From DASRAU01 sp035638075 (lineage in GTDB: Bacteria > Acidobacteriota > Polarisedimenticolia > Gp22-AA2), in contig DASRAU010000027.1 in NCBI GenBank assembly GCA_035638075.1, positions 62,001-126,000 of the forward strand: 64,000 nucleotides of DNA, read 5' to 3'. Within the stretch, counting starts at the first letter, position 1, and every line of letters starts with the position of its first letter. Below the pieces are notes generated by a model. The model was not told the DNA's origin. It saw nothing but the letters and a program-made list of their open reading frames with translations, and ran no database searches. This document shows, one piece after another, positions 55,667-64,000 of the stretch. Position numbers and translations under genes: made by a program.

Positions 55667-55981
55667 CTACTGGCCTGCTAGCACCCGCGCTCGAGCGATA
55701 GCTGACCTGACACCCTTGGCCTCCTTAACTTTCCTCACCTGCTCCTTCTGCTTCGGCTTCAGCTGCCGCATGTAGCCCATGTAGCGACCCTGCAGGACCA
55801 AGGAGGCGCGCGCCTTCGCAGAGAGGCGAGGGCGCCGGCGGGGCCGTTCGGACTTACCGCCGTTCAGCGCAGAGATGGTCAGGAGCGGGGCCAGGCGACG
55901 AAAGGAGTGATCAAGAGCGCGGAGGGACTGGCGGATCGCCACAACCTCCTTGACGATAGCAATGGTGCGTGTAGTCCTCAT
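55667..55981 (-). CDS. small basic hypothetical protein
   Basis: A 104-residue, very basic protein. The start at 55981 lies behind GGAGAAGG. Its C-terminal half (ARASLVLQGRYMGYMRQLKP, then KQKEQVRKVKEAKGVRSAI) is helical and lysine/arginine-rich, as in small nucleic-acid-binding proteins. Similar LxGRYMG-type small proteins recur in bacterial genomes without known function. It stands alone between the PD-(D/E)xK-like gene and the TIR operon. Confidence 0.6.
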   Translation of the reverse strand: MRTTRTIAIVKEVVAIRQSLRALDHSFRRLAPLLTISALNGGKSERPRRRPRLSAKARASLVLQGRYMGYMRQLKPKQKEQVRKVKEAKGVRSAIARARVLAGQ

Positions 55982-56127
55982 TCCTTCTCCGAATCCTAGA
56001 AAAACCAATTAATGAGGTCGGCGCACAGTGAGTACCCTTCATGCTCTGGCTGAGGAGCATATCACTGCCGTGAACCCACTCGTTCCGTAGCTTTTCAAGC
56101 CCCCGAAGTGCTCAACCCCAGGTCGCG

Positions 56128-57420
56128 TCAGGTGGCCGTCTTCCTTCGACGTTGAGCCTTTGCTTCCTCGAAGACGCGGATTCTTAGTTTGTCCAGATCC
56201 AACGGAAGAGTTCCCGGTCCCATGTCAGGAACCGCATGAAACGCAGCAGCGTCAATATTTCCGACTTCTGTCTTGCAAGTTGGACAGCTGAATCGAAAGA
56301 CGTCGCCCTTCTTCACGGGAGGGTGGATCTCGTTCGCTCCTACGCCTGAGAGATCCAGTAGACAATTTGGGCACAGTGGACCCGTAACTGCGTTCGCCTT
56401 TGGATCGCCATCTGGACGACGCAGCACCATCGGAAGCGCCTCCCACTTGAGCCCGGCGAATTCAAGCGGGGGTTCCTTTCGACTCTTCTTGGCCGCGGAC
56501 ATTTGCGCACCCGCCGCCATGGTCGATATGCCTTCTTGACGTGTTCCTCCGGCTGCGGCTGCAGCAGCCGCGGCATCCTGAAGAAATGTCCAGAGGCCTT
56601 CGGATGAACCAAGGAAGGTCACGTCGAGTCTCCTCCCGACTTCCTTCACTAGCGCGGCGACATCCTCCTTGGAAGCGAGGTCTCGTGCCTGTAGGACACC
56701 GAGCGGTGGAGGAATGGATCTCCTCTCTGGCGGCACCACCAGCGGGATCACCAACGCTCCCCTGAAATGTCCCCCGCCGCTCTCGAAGTAAAGCCACGGT
56801 CGCTCCTTCGACCTTTCGCTGTAAAGCGTGAGCACCACCGTCGCGCGATTTAGTGCGTCGCGGATCCCATTCCACCACTCATGTCCGCCAGGCAGGCTCG
56901 CAGGGTGAGACGCCTGGAAGACCTCCACACCATGGTTCGACTTCTCGAAGTAGGTCTTCAGGGCCGTGGCAATCGGCTTATCCACCTCCGCGTGGCAGAT
57001 GAATATCACGCTGCTGAGCGGTGCCTTGTCAGGATTCAAGATCTCAACGTTGAACGGCTTCTCGAACTCACGGACCACACGTGCGGGGTCGTATGGGGAT
57101 TTCTTAGGAGCCGTCGAGCTTTCGAGCTCGATTACCGAATCAGCGCCCAGGTCCCCCTCTCGCGCCCGACGTTCGATTTCACGTTTTGCGTGTTGGTAGA
57201 GAACCCTGAGAATCTCCTCATCGTTTCTGAGCTGCCATACTGCGATGACCGTGAGTGTTATGCCGATCCTGACCCTCCCCCTCTTCGTCTGCGACCTCTC
57301 CTCCGGCTCGCCGACCAGATTAGTCGGCACGTACTCATAATCCAGCTCGTAGTCAACCGCGGGCCGAGTCTTCGGGAGCACTCTATCGTGAAGCACCTTA
57401 ATCGTCGTCGAGCCGTTCAT
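56128..57420 (-). CDS. TIR-domain protein with C-terminal zinc ribbon
   Basis: A 430-residue protein. Residues ~136-230 form a TIR domain: SVIFICHAEVDKPIATALKT, VEVFQASHPASLPGGHEWW, NRATVVLTLYSERSKERPW and LYFESGGGHF. E213 in that last stretch fits the NADase catalytic glutamate. The N-terminal 130 residues are unassigned. An alanine run (~290-300) leads to a C-terminal zinc ribbon (CPNC ... CPTC). TIR effectors in bacterial defence degrade NAD+ or make cyclic-ADPR signals. Its ATG overlaps the upstream VRR-NUC gene stop (ATGA), so both are made together. This TIR/ribbon order is not one I recognise. Confidence 0.82.
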   Translation of the reverse strand: MNGSTTIKVLHDRVLPKTRPAVDYELDYEYVPTNLVGEPEERSQTKRGRVRIGITLTVIAVWQLRNDEEILRVLYQHAKREIERRAREGDLGADSVIELESSTAPKKSPYDPARVVREFEKPFNVEILNPDKAPLSSVIFICHAEVDKPIATALKTYFEKSNHGVEVFQASHPASLPGGHEWWNGIRDALNRATVVLTLYSERSKERPWLYFESGGGHFRGALVIPLVVPPERRSIPPPLGVLQARDLASKEDVAALVKEVGRRLDVTFLGSSEGLWTFLQDAAAAAAAAGGTRQEGISTMAAGAQMSAAKKSRKEPPLEFAGLKWEALPMVLRRPDGDPKANAVTGPLCPNCLLDLSGVGANEIHPPVKKGDVFRFSCPTCKTEVGNIDAAAFHAVPDMGPGTLPLDLDKLRIRVFEEAKAQRRRKTAT

Positions 57421-58706
57421 TCCCCTTCAACCACCAAGTTGGACAACGTCCAAGCTCGCTCTGGCAACACCTTCACAATCTCACAAGCCGCAGCGCCCGC
57501 GCCGCTAGCCCACTCGAACCACGCCATTTGCTTCTGCGAGAGGCGATCGTTCTTCGTCTTTACCTCCACGAACCTGTATTCTCGCGCTCGGATCATGAAC
57601 AGATCCGGCCAGCCGCCGTGTCGATTCCAGAAATCCCTCACGACCCAGTCCAGCATGCCGCACACTACGGATCGTGGGACCACCTCCAGTGCCCGCCGCG
57701 CCAGACCTATCTCTGCGTCGTGGACGGCGAGGTACTCGCGCATAGTCAGGCTCGGCTCCTTCAACGAGTCGAATTCGGCTACCAGGTCGGGGCAGGACAT
57801 CAAGCTAGCGAGCCGGTAGGTATATGCGCTTTTCCTCCGCCCGTAGTTCGCCGATGTCCCGAAATCATCTGGTAATGTTACCTGCACGACACTCGGCACC
57901 GACCGATCCCTAAAAGGGTTTGTCGATCCTCTTACTCCGGTGAATAGCCGAGGATCGTTGGGATCCTGATACACAGGTGAGAGCAGGACGGAACACAACG
58001 CATTGATGAGGCGACGCTCGCAGTCGTGAACCTCCCACCCTTGATTCTCGTAATGCAGGCGCGCGAGTCGTTCTGCTGAGAGGAGCTCACCGGTAGCGCT
58101 GCGGAACCGACCAAGCGGATGTTTATTATCTGCGGGATGCACTTCGTACCTGGCGCGAAGCTCCGTTACTGGTACTGCCACCCTCCGCAGAAAGCTCTCC
58201 TGATCCCTCTCTTTAGTTCCATAAAGCGGAGAGCGCTGGTGAGACGTCTTCCAGAACTCTAAAGCCTCTCGTTCGCAGGTTTTCACGACCTCCGGAAATC
58301 TCTTTTGCATTTCGGCAAGGGTCAGGCTGGCACCTTCACTGTCCATAGTCGCCGCAGCTAGCTTTTCGAAGGTCATCCTGCGGATCTCGCGCCAGTAGTA
58401 TCTCTGCACCTTTCCCTTTCGATTGGGTAGGACCGCTAGAGGGGCTGGGGGAAGGGCCATCCCGCGGCAGTGATGGCAGATACCGTGCGCGAACCCGTCG
58501 ACCGGTACCCGCCAGAATCCGGGCCCACCCGCCCTCTTCGTCTGATGCGGCAAGAACCGCGCCGATCTCGTGGACTCGCATTCGCAGATCAAAATCCGTT
58601 CGCAGCTATTGCACCTGTACTTCCGCACCAGCTCGTACCAGTTGACTACATCTACCGACGTGTGCGGGCACTCCCTCAGATTCTCTGTCCCGAGCTTCGT
58701 GTTCAT
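57417..58706 (-). CDS. VRR-NUC (FAN1-like) nuclease with N-terminal zinc motifs
   Basis: A 429-residue protein and first gene of the TIR pair. The C-terminal VRR-NUC domain has GGWPDLFMIRAREYRFVEVK, then NDRLSQKQMAWFEWA, with D368, E381 and K383 as the nuclease residues. Before it, HYENQGWEVHDCERRLINAL resembles the first active-site part of FAN1-type enzymes. The N-terminus carries two Cys pairs (RCNSCERILICEC, HGICHHCRG) that suggest metal binding. FAN1/VRR-NUC enzymes act on branched or flap DNA. Coupling to a TIR protein suggests a defence role in which this protein senses or cuts foreign DNA; that is inference. Confidence 0.82.
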   Translation of the reverse strand: MNTKLGTENLRECPHTSVDVVNWYELVRKYRCNSCERILICECESTRSARFLPHQTKRAGGPGFWRVPVDGFAHGICHHCRGMALPPAPLAVLPNRKGKVQRYYWREIRRMTFEKLAAATMDSEGASLTLAEMQKRFPEVVKTCEREALEFWKTSHQRSPLYGTKERDQESFLRRVAVPVTELRARYEVHPADNKHPLGRFRSATGELLSAERLARLHYENQGWEVHDCERRLINALCSVLLSPVYQDPNDPRLFTGVRGSTNPFRDRSVPSVVQVTLPDDFGTSANYGRRKSAYTYRLASLMSCPDLVAEFDSLKEPSLTMREYLAVHDAEIGLARRALEVVPRSVVCGMLDWVVRDFWNRHGGWPDLFMIRAREYRFVEVKTKNDRLSQKQMAWFEWASGAGAAACEIVKVLPERAWTLSNLVVEGE

Positions 58707-59061
58707 CGTGAGCGCCGACTCAATTCACGCGACCTCCCAAGGAAGGAGTGCGGTGCGGCCTGAGCGCGGATTTTATCACTGCCCTACAGCGGCAGAATCC
58801 GCACCCGGAATTGCGCCGAAACACATGTCGTCTTCCGATGGAACCACGCCATGTTTCCCGGCTTGGAGCTGTGCTCCACACTGCGAACCGATCCGCCTTC
58901 ACTCGCCTCGATACTCGAGCAAGCCTCTGCGTGTAACGAGGTAGGTGTTGTGGCCCCTTCGGATTCGGGGGCGTCATGAGGGTGACTCTACTGGGTCAAG
59001 AGAATCTGGTTGTCTGCAGGAGTGGTTGCGAAGAGCGTTTGCGAAGCATTGCAAAGCGCTT
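58707..59061. other. intergenic, 355 bp, right edge of accessory region
   Basis: No convincing gene was seen. An 85-codon reading frame (58720-58977, minus) is arginine-rich, lacks a ribosome-binding site and is not protein-like. The interval probably holds the promoter of the VRR-NUC/TIR operon. High-GC core genes resume directly after it. Confidence 0.4.
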
Positions 59062-60792
59062 TCAACCGCTGCCCGCCGGTGTGAGCCCACCCTTCAGCGC
59101 CGGCGCCACCTTGCGTGAGAGATCGAGATAGGCCGCCAGCGCGCTGCCGCTCCGGCGGAATGACGCCCGGAACAGCGCCAGCATGTCGGCGCGATCGACG
59201 AGCCCCATCCGGTAGGCGTCGTGCAGCTGCTGCCCGAGGAAATACCCCAGCTCGTGCACCAGCACGTTGACCCGGCGCGGGTCGGAGCGGATGCCGTCGA
59301 GGAGAGGCTGCGGCACCTCGCCGTAGTGCTCGTACGAGTGCTCGAACTTCTTGTGCAGCAGGACGAAGTCGATGATCTCGTTGAACTCGTCGAACTTGTA
59401 CGGGGTGTGCTTCTCGATGGTCTCCCGGTCCTTGCGGTAGTACTGGTAGAACTCGTTCTCGAAGAAGTGATTGCGCGACGGGTCGACGATCTTCGAGCCG
59501 AAGAAGCCGAGCGCCTCTTCGAGCACCGCGCTGTAGAACAGGTCGTGCTGCGGCAGGGCCCGCGGCACCGCCTCGTAGATCTCCCCCTTCAAGAGCTGGT
59601 TGACGAAGTGGGCCGCCTCCTCTCCGGCGTGCACCAGCGAGAACTCCCCGAGGAAGATGGCGTTGAGGCGCGGCACGTAGCACGAGCCCGAGCGCTCGAG
59701 GTGGTCGAGCACCTCCGCCGCGTCTTCTTCGGGCAGGCGGGCGTTGCGGAACAGCACGCGCACTTCGTCCGGCTCGAGACCGGAGTGGATGTCGGGGTAG
59801 AGATCGACGATGAGGTCGCGTCCGCGACCCGGCGCCTGGAGGCGCCGCGTGTACGGGTCGATCTTCAGGAAGCGCAGGATCATGTCGATGATCCCGTGCA
59901 CCGTTGACGTCAGGTCGACCGGGTCATCCTGACTCTCATCCTCGCCTTTCCACAGCTCGATGGTGCGGCGGTAGGCCTCGTACTTGGCGATGGGCCCGGC
60001 GCTGAAATGGCAGTAGACGTCGTCGCCGAGGCGCGCCGCCTCGGAGCCGGCGTGGCCCGCCTCGGACATCTGCCAGTAGATCTCCTCGAGGTTCTGCACC
60101 ACCGTGACCACGCGCTTTTCGAGGCCGTGGCGCTTCAGGAGCTTCGTGACCTGTTTCGGCAGGTGGGCGGGGGCCAGGTGCGACTCGCCGAACAGCACGA
60201 CGGCGCGCGCCCCGGGGGCCGAGGCGATCATCCCGGCGATGCGCTCGGCGGCGTAGCGGTCACGCCGGCGGATGTGCCGGAAGCCGGTGCGCGGAGGGCA
60301 GTCAAGGCCGACGACCGGGATGTGGTGCCGGCGGGCGACGTCGTACACCGTCCGGAAGGCGGCCCAGTCGTAGCCCCAGTCGCTCTCGTAGCGGATGGCG
60401 CGCAGGAACGCCAGCTCGTCCAGCTCGCCGTTCATGTAACGGTCGAGGAGGCGCTGGTGCCGGCCGTACACCATCTCGACGCCGAGCACGACCGCCCGCG
60501 ACCGCTCGGCGATCGCCTGGATCAGCCGCGCGGCGGTCTCCTGCGCGCTCGGCAGGGCGTGGTAGTCGCCGATGTACACGAGGTCGGCGCGGTAGCAGGC
60601 GATGACCAGGTCGTCCCACGACGCCGGCGCCTGGTACCGCCCGATGCTGGAGTGGAATTCCTTGATGTAGCCGCGGCGGCTGGTGCGGTCGACGTCGCCG
60701 ATCTCGCGACGCAGACGGGCAACCATCGCCTTCTGGAAGGCGATCTCTTCGAGAACCTGTGGGGCGGGGGCAGGCGCGCTGCGCGACGGCAT
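59062..60792 (-). CDS. ChaN/DUF399-like protein
   Basis: A 576-residue protein. Its N-terminal half fits the ChaN/Tiki-like family (haem-binding uptake or TraB/Tiki-like proteins): LVYIGDYHALPSAQETAARL, VVLGVEMVYGRHQRLLDRYM, VVLFGESHLAPAHLP. The conserved GDYH and GESH histidines may bind metal or haem. The C-terminal ~250 residues (FYSAVLEEALGFFGSKIV and beyond) are an unassigned extension about as large as the known domain. No signal peptide was seen, unlike the E. coli ChaN lipoprotein. It follows tatA by 40 bp on the same strand. The biochemical role is unclear. Confidence 0.8.
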   Translation of the reverse strand: MPSRSAPAPAPQVLEEIAFQKAMVARLRREIGDVDRTSRRGYIKEFHSSIGRYQAPASWDDLVIACYRADLVYIGDYHALPSAQETAARLIQAIAERSRAVVLGVEMVYGRHQRLLDRYMNGELDELAFLRAIRYESDWGYDWAAFRTVYDVARRHHIPVVGLDCPPRTGFRHIRRRDRYAAERIAGMIASAPGARAVVLFGESHLAPAHLPKQVTKLLKRHGLEKRVVTVVQNLEEIYWQMSEAGHAGSEAARLGDDVYCHFSAGPIAKYEAYRRTIELWKGEDESQDDPVDLTSTVHGIIDMILRFLKIDPYTRRLQAPGRGRDLIVDLYPDIHSGLEPDEVRVLFRNARLPEEDAAEVLDHLERSGSCYVPRLNAIFLGEFSLVHAGEEAAHFVNQLLKGEIYEAVPRALPQHDLFYSAVLEEALGFFGSKIVDPSRNHFFENEFYQYYRKDRETIEKHTPYKFDEFNEIIDFVLLHKKFEHSYEHYGEVPQPLLDGIRSDPRRVNVLVHELGYFLGQQLHDAYRMGLVDRADMLALFRASFRRSGSALAAYLDLSRKVAPALKGGLTPAGSG

Positions 60793-60832
60793 CCGCGAGG
60801 GGGTCTCCGTCGCCTGCAGCGACGGGGAAGCG

Positions 60833-60997
60833 CTACGGAGTCTTGTCCTTCTTCTCCGGTGGCGCGCTCACGGACTCGCGGAAGGAGCGGATGCCCTCTC
60901 CGAGTCCCTTCGCCAGCTCGGGGATTTTCTTCCCCCCGAAGATCAGCAGGACGATGACGAAAATCAACAGCAGTTCTGTGATTCCGATGGAACCCAT
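60833..60997 (-). CDS. tatA: Sec-independent translocase TatA/E
   Basis: A 54-residue protein. One N-terminal membrane helix (GITELLLIFVIVLLIFG) is followed by the hallmark FGGKKIPELAKGLGEGIRSF amphipathic helix and a short charged tail (PPEKKDKTP). TatA oligomers form the pore of the twin-arginine pathway that exports folded proteins. GAGGTGA upstream of ATG 60997 is the likely ribosome-binding site. It lies between selB and the ChaN-like gene on the same strand; no tatB or tatC is in the window. The length is at the short end for TatA. Confidence 0.93.
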   Translation of the reverse strand: MGSIGITELLLIFVIVLLIFGGKKIPELAKGLGEGIRSFRESVSAPPEKKDKTP

Positions 60998-61061
60998 GAG
61001 GTCACCTCGGGCTCGGACTTCAAATGGCCCGTGCGCATCTTAGACGGCCCCCCCGGGGGTG

Positions 61062-63059
61062 TCAATCCGAGGGCGGCTTCCCCCCGCCCGGAGCCTGCGC
61101 CGGCCCGGCGCCGGCGGGCAGGGCGGGGATCCCTCCGGCGGCGGCCGGCCGCGGCAGGATGAGCCGGACGTTCCCCTGCCGGCGGGTCAGGTGGGTCTGG
61201 TCGAAGTATTCGAGCAGGGGGATGGCGTTTTTCCGGCTCGTCCCGCTCAAGTCTTTGAACGCGCCGACGTCGATGGTCTCCCCCTCGGTCCGGCGCTGCC
61301 ACAGCCTCTCCTTGAGGGCCTGGATCGTGTCGGCGTGGAAGATCTTCCCGTCGGGAATGCGCACCAGCCGGCCGCGCGACAGGAGCAGGTGCAGCAGGCG
61401 CTCGGCCGTGCGGGCGTCGGCGCCGATCCCCCTGGCGGCGTCGTCTTTCTCGGGGGGATTGGTGCCGCCGGCGCGATAGGACTGCTCGAGCTTCTCGAGC
61501 AGCGCCGCCTCGGCCGGCGCGAGCGACACCTGGTGGGTCGCGAGGGCGATGCGGTCACGGTCGGCGCGCAGCGACCCTTTCGTCACGAGCCCGCTGACGA
61601 CCGCCTTGAAGACGTCGTCGTGGCTGTGGGCGAAGAGGCGCGTGCGCACCTCTTCGCGGGCCAGGCCGTCGCGCAGCGGCTCGCGCTTGTGGAAGTCGCG
61701 CGCGGCATCGAGCACTCCGCGGGAGAGACGCTCGACCGCGGCGCGGCCGACATAGCGCCGGGGTGTGGTCGCGAGCGCCAGCACCGACGCGGCGGCCTCC
61801 TTCGATTCGAGCCGCGCCTGCAGCGTGGCGGCATCGAGACCGGTGCGGCTGCGCAGGGCGGGAATGTCCACTCCTGCATCGCCGCCATCCTCGACGAGCG
61901 CCACCAGCGGCACGAGCGGCGACGGATCGTCGAGCCGCCGGCTTCGCTCCACCCTCTCGCTCTTGCGCAGACGACCCGAGCGCGGGGTGTTGTGCAGCAC
62001 CCGGCCGCCGGCGACGGTCAGCGCCGGCGAGGGGCGCCTCAGAATGAAGCGGTCGCCGAGCAGGGCCGTGACCGGACGCGCGCAGCGGATCTGCGCGTAA
62101 CCGCGCTTTCCCGGCTCGAGCTGCGGTCCTTCGAGCAGCCGCAGGCGGCACGGGACTTCGGCGGTCTGGAGATGCAGCGACAGCCGCGCCTGGTCCTTGA
62201 GCGGCGCCGATCCGGGCAGATGTTCGAGGACCACGTCGAGAAGACGCGTCGGCTCCAGCACTCCGGGCTCCGACAGGGTCTGGCCGCGCGCCAGATCGGC
62301 CAGCTCCACGCCGTGCAGGTTCACCGCCAGGCGCTGGCCGGCCCCGGCCGTCTTCGTAGCGCGGCCGTGCACCTGCAATCCACGGATGCGAGCAGGCCGC
62401 CGCCCCGGCAGGATCTCGGCCGCCTCCCCTTCCCGCAATGTCCCGCCGATGAGCGTGCCCGTGACGACGGCACCGAACCCCTTCATGCTGAAGGCCCGAT
62501 CGATCGGCAGCCGCGCCAGCCCGGCCGGGTCGCGCTGCGGGAGCTCGGCCGCCGCGCGCGCCAGGGCGTCACGCAGCGCGTCGAGCCCGGCGCCGGTCTT
62601 CGCGCTGACGGCCAGGATCGGCGCGCCTTCGAGGAACGACCCGGCGACGAAGCCGCGCACCTCGTCGCGCACCACCTCGAGCAGGTCCTCATCCACGAGA
62701 TCCGCTTTCGTCAGGACGACGAGGCCACGCGGGATCCTCAGGAGCCGGCAGATGTCGAAGTGCTCGCGGGTCTGTGGCTTCACCGACTCGTCGGCCGCGA
62801 TGATGAGCATCACGAGGTCGATGCCGCCGACGCCGGCCAGCATGTTGCGCACGAAGCGCTCGTGGCCGGGAACGTCCACGAAGCCGACGGTCGTCCCGCC
62901 GGGAAGCGGCAGGTGGGCGAAGCCCAGATCGATGGTGATGCCGCGTTCCTGCTCTTCCTTGAGGCGATCGGGGTCGATGCCTGTCAGGGCGCGGACGAGC
63001 AGGCTCTTGCCGTGGTCGATGTGGCCGGCGGTGCCGACGACGAGGGGGCGGGACGCGTT
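61062..63059 (-). CDS. selB: selenocysteine-specific elongation factor SelB (start codon not found)
   Basis: SelB brings selenocysteinyl-tRNA to UGA codons marked by SECIS hairpins. The frame encodes the G-domain P-loop VVGTAGHIDHGKSLLVRALT, ERGITIDLGFAHL, then DVPGHERFVRNMLAGVGG and TKADLVDEDL. Translation domains follow, and C-terminal winged helices (ERLLHLLLSRGRLVRIPDGK, LLEYFDQTHLTRRQGNVRLI) complete the family layout. Between the in-frame TGA near 63079 and the P-loop there is no ATG, GTG or TTG. The first such codon, GTG 62879, lies after the P-loop and would delete it. The 5' limit given is thus the extent of homology. Implies that this organism makes selenoproteins. Confidence 0.88.
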   Translation of the reverse strand, partial: NASRPLVVGTAGHIDHGKSLLVRALTGIDPDRLKEEQERGITIDLGFAHLPLPGGTTVGFVDVPGHERFVRNMLAGVGGIDLVMLIIAADESVKPQTREHFDICRLLRIPRGLVVLTKADLVDEDLLEVVRDEVRGFVAGSFLEGAPILAVSAKTGAGLDALRDALARAAAELPQRDPAGLARLPIDRAFSMKGFGAVVTGTLIGGTLREGEAAEILPGRRPARIRGLQVHGRATKTAGAGQRLAVNLHGVELADLARGQTLSEPGVLEPTRLLDVVLEHLPGSAPLKDQARLSLHLQTAEVPCRLRLLEGPQLEPGKRGYAQIRCARPVTALLGDRFILRRPSPALTVAGGRVLHNTPRSGRLRKSERVERSRRLDDPSPLVPLVALVEDGGDAGVDIPALRSRTGLDAATLQARLESKEAAASVLALATTPRRYVGRAAVERLSRGVLDAARDFHKREPLRDGLAREEVRTRLFAHSHDDVFKAVVSGLVTKGSLRADRDRIALATHQVSLAPAEAALLEKLEQSYRAGGTNPPEKDDAARGIGADARTAERLLHLLLSRGRLVRIPDGKIFHADTIQALKERLWQRRTEGETIDVGAFKDLSGTSRKNAIPLLEYFDQTHLTRRQGNVRLILPRPAAAGGIPALPAGAGPAQAPGGGKPPSD

Positions 63060-63342
63060 ACTCGCGGACGCGGCGGACCTTCTTCATCTCGTCTTCGTAA
63101 TACTTGCGGAAGAGCACCTCGTACTCGGCGCTCCCCTCCGGGATGTCGCGGCGCTGCGTGGTGATCTTCTTGCGGATGGTCTCTTCCAGCTCGTCCTGGC
63201 GCGCCATCTCGGCTTCGAGGATCTGCAGGATCTTCTGGCGGATCTCGTTCGGCTCGCTGAGGAACTCCACCCGGTCGTCGTCCTCGAAAAAGTTGATGAC
63301 CTGGTGCGACAGGTGGACGCAGCGCTCGTGGGAGAGGCGCAT
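63058..63342 (-). CDS. DUF507 family protein, copy 2
   Basis: A 94-residue protein. The sequence pattern MRLSHERCVHLSHQVINFF, EIRQKILQILEAEMARQDEL and AEYEVLFRKYYEDEMKKVRR is that of the small DUF507 family, often encoded as a tandem pair. Function is unknown. It begins in the last base of the first copy's stop codon (TGATG) and its stop TAA overlaps the 5' end of the selB frame. Confidence 0.85.
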   Translation of the reverse strand: MRLSHERCVHLSHQVINFFEDDDRVEFLSEPNEIRQKILQILEAEMARQDELEETIRKKITTQRRDIPEGSAEYEVLFRKYYEDEMKKVRRVRE

Positions 63343-63620
63343 CAGATGACCATCTTCCGCTCGCGCGCGAGCTTCGACTTCACCTTGCGGAACAGCTCCT
63401 GGTAGTTGAGCGAGCCGCGCGAGATGTCGTCGGCGTAGTTCTTCAGCATCTCGCGGACTTCTTCGTTGAGCGCGTCCTCGGCCGCCAGGTCGGCGGTCAG
63501 GACCTCGGCGACGGAGTCGATGATGGGCTCCGGCGCATCAATCGCGATGTGCTCCTCCTTGAGCAGTCCGCGAACGATGTGCTGTGCCACGAGCTCGACC
63601 TGGTCGCGCGTCAGTCGCAT
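63342..63620 (-). CDS. DUF507 family protein, copy 1
   Basis: A 92-residue paralogue of the following gene: MRLTRDQVELVAQHIVRGLL, VAEVLTADLAAEDALNEEVR, and the C-terminal SLNYQELFRKVKSKLARERK. The final tyrosine/leucine-phenylalanine-basic pattern matches DUF507. It heads a transcript that continues through the second copy, selB, tatA and possibly the ChaN-like gene. The role is unknown. Confidence 0.85.
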   Translation of the reverse strand: MRLTRDQVELVAQHIVRGLLKEEHIAIDAPEPIIDSVAEVLTADLAAEDALNEEVREMLKNYADDISRGSLNYQELFRKVKSKLARERKMVI

Positions 63621-63778
63621 GCCGTCGCCGTCTCCGCCGGCGCCGCAGCGGCGCCTCGAAGCGGGCAGGATAGCACGCGGGCGCGCGGCGGAACACAGGC
63701 GAAGGTTTGCGAGTTCCTGACAATCGCCGGCCTTTCTCCCGTCGTACTTTCCCGGCGTCGGTGCGACGGGGAGACACG

Positions 63779-64000
63779 ATGACGAGAGTGGCGGCGGTCG
63801 GGTGCCTGGCGGGCGCCCTCATCCTTTTTTTCATGTCCGCGGACGGCAGGACGGTCGCCTCGACCGGCGGGGCGGCGACACCCCCCGGCGACGGCGCGAG
63901 CTTCACGCCGCTCGGCGACCTGGACGGCGGCGCGTTCGAAAGCACGGCATTCGGGATCTCGGCCGATGGCGCCACGGCCGTCGGGCAGGCGACTTCGGCC
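63779..64000 (+). CDS. HAF-repeat exported protein (partial, runs off right edge)
   Basis: The first 74 codons are present. A signal peptide (VAAVGCLAGALILFFMSADG) is followed by SFTPLGDLDGGAFESTAFGI and SADGATAVGQATSA. This matches the extracellular HAF repeat (LGDLxGG...A.GxSxDGxxVVG), which builds beta-propellers in secreted proteins. GGGGAGA in front of ATG 63779 is a ribosome-binding site. Divergent from the DUF507 genes. The C-terminal architecture is beyond the window. Confidence 0.8.
   Translation, partial: MTRVAAVGCLAGALILFFMSADGRTVASTGGAATPPGDGASFTPLGDLDGGAFESTAFGISADGATAVGQATSA

Noticed and set aside
58720..58977. 85-codon minus-strand frame before the VRR-NUC gene
   Set aside because: Arginine-rich, no ribosome-binding site, no protein-like segments.
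59036..59068. Possible hairpin (TTTGC...GCAAA) at the end of the ChaN-like gene
   Set aside because: Short stem with a bulge, no T-run downstream on the gene's strand.

Overview
This window is GC-rich chromosomal DNA from a Gram-negative bacterium. It carries TatA, an outer-membrane-type barrel, lipoproteins and a PBP1b-like synthase. The gene families (DUF507 pair, FG-GAP/ASPIC protein with TPRs, SpoIVB/S55-type peptidase, kinase fused to a sigma-54 activator, secreted proteins ending in a GEGxYY...GRQYxNGAF motif) look like Acidobacteriota or a related deep lineage, probably from a metagenome. This is inference; no rRNA or other taxonomic marker is present.

Layout. 1-5.4 kb: TCA-cycle genes icd, mdh, sucC and sucD on the minus strand, with a PBP4-type carboxypeptidase inserted on the plus strand. 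5.4-12.7 kb: a tightly overlapping minus-strand operon (small Cys-rich protein, D-aminoacylase-like amidohydrolase, TPR/FG-GAP/ASPIC lipoprotein, ABC ATPase, ABC-2 permease). 12.8-17.5 kb: a binding-protein-like lipoprotein, a response regulator-diguanylate cyclase and a bifunctional PBP. 17.6-28.4 kb: an S55-peptidase/beta-propeller operon, a barrel protein, a DUF4136-like lipoprotein, two unknown proteins, a membrane-anchored phosphodiesterase-like/TPR protein and a degenerate GGDEF protein. 28.6-34.0 kb: a 1822-residue Ser/Thr kinase-AAA-TPR-GAF-sigma54 activator-Fis protein.

34.0-59.0 kb is an accessory island with visibly lower GC in parts. It opens with a noteworthy arrangement directly behind the giant activator: nine (A/C)AGTC(G/T) direct repeats, a good -24/-12 (sigma-54) promoter candidate, two tandem paralogous secreted peptides ending in RGTC, and a strong terminator. 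Then come a UbiD-family decarboxylase, a HEPN-like gene, a complete Wadjet-like jetABCD operon, a coiled-coil/HTH-like protein, two paralogous secreted proteins, an MmeI-type restriction-modification enzyme, a tyrosine recombinase, an HNH protein, a PD-(D/E)xK-like protein, and a coupled two-gene unit encoding a TIR-domain protein and a VRR-NUC/FAN1-like nuclease. The last pair is the best candidate for an undescribed defence system.

59.1-64 kb returns to core genes: a ChaN/DUF399-like protein, tatA, selB (without a recognisable start codon), two tandem DUF507 genes, and the start of a HAF-repeat exported protein running off the right edge. No tRNA, rRNA or CRISPR array was recognised by eye.
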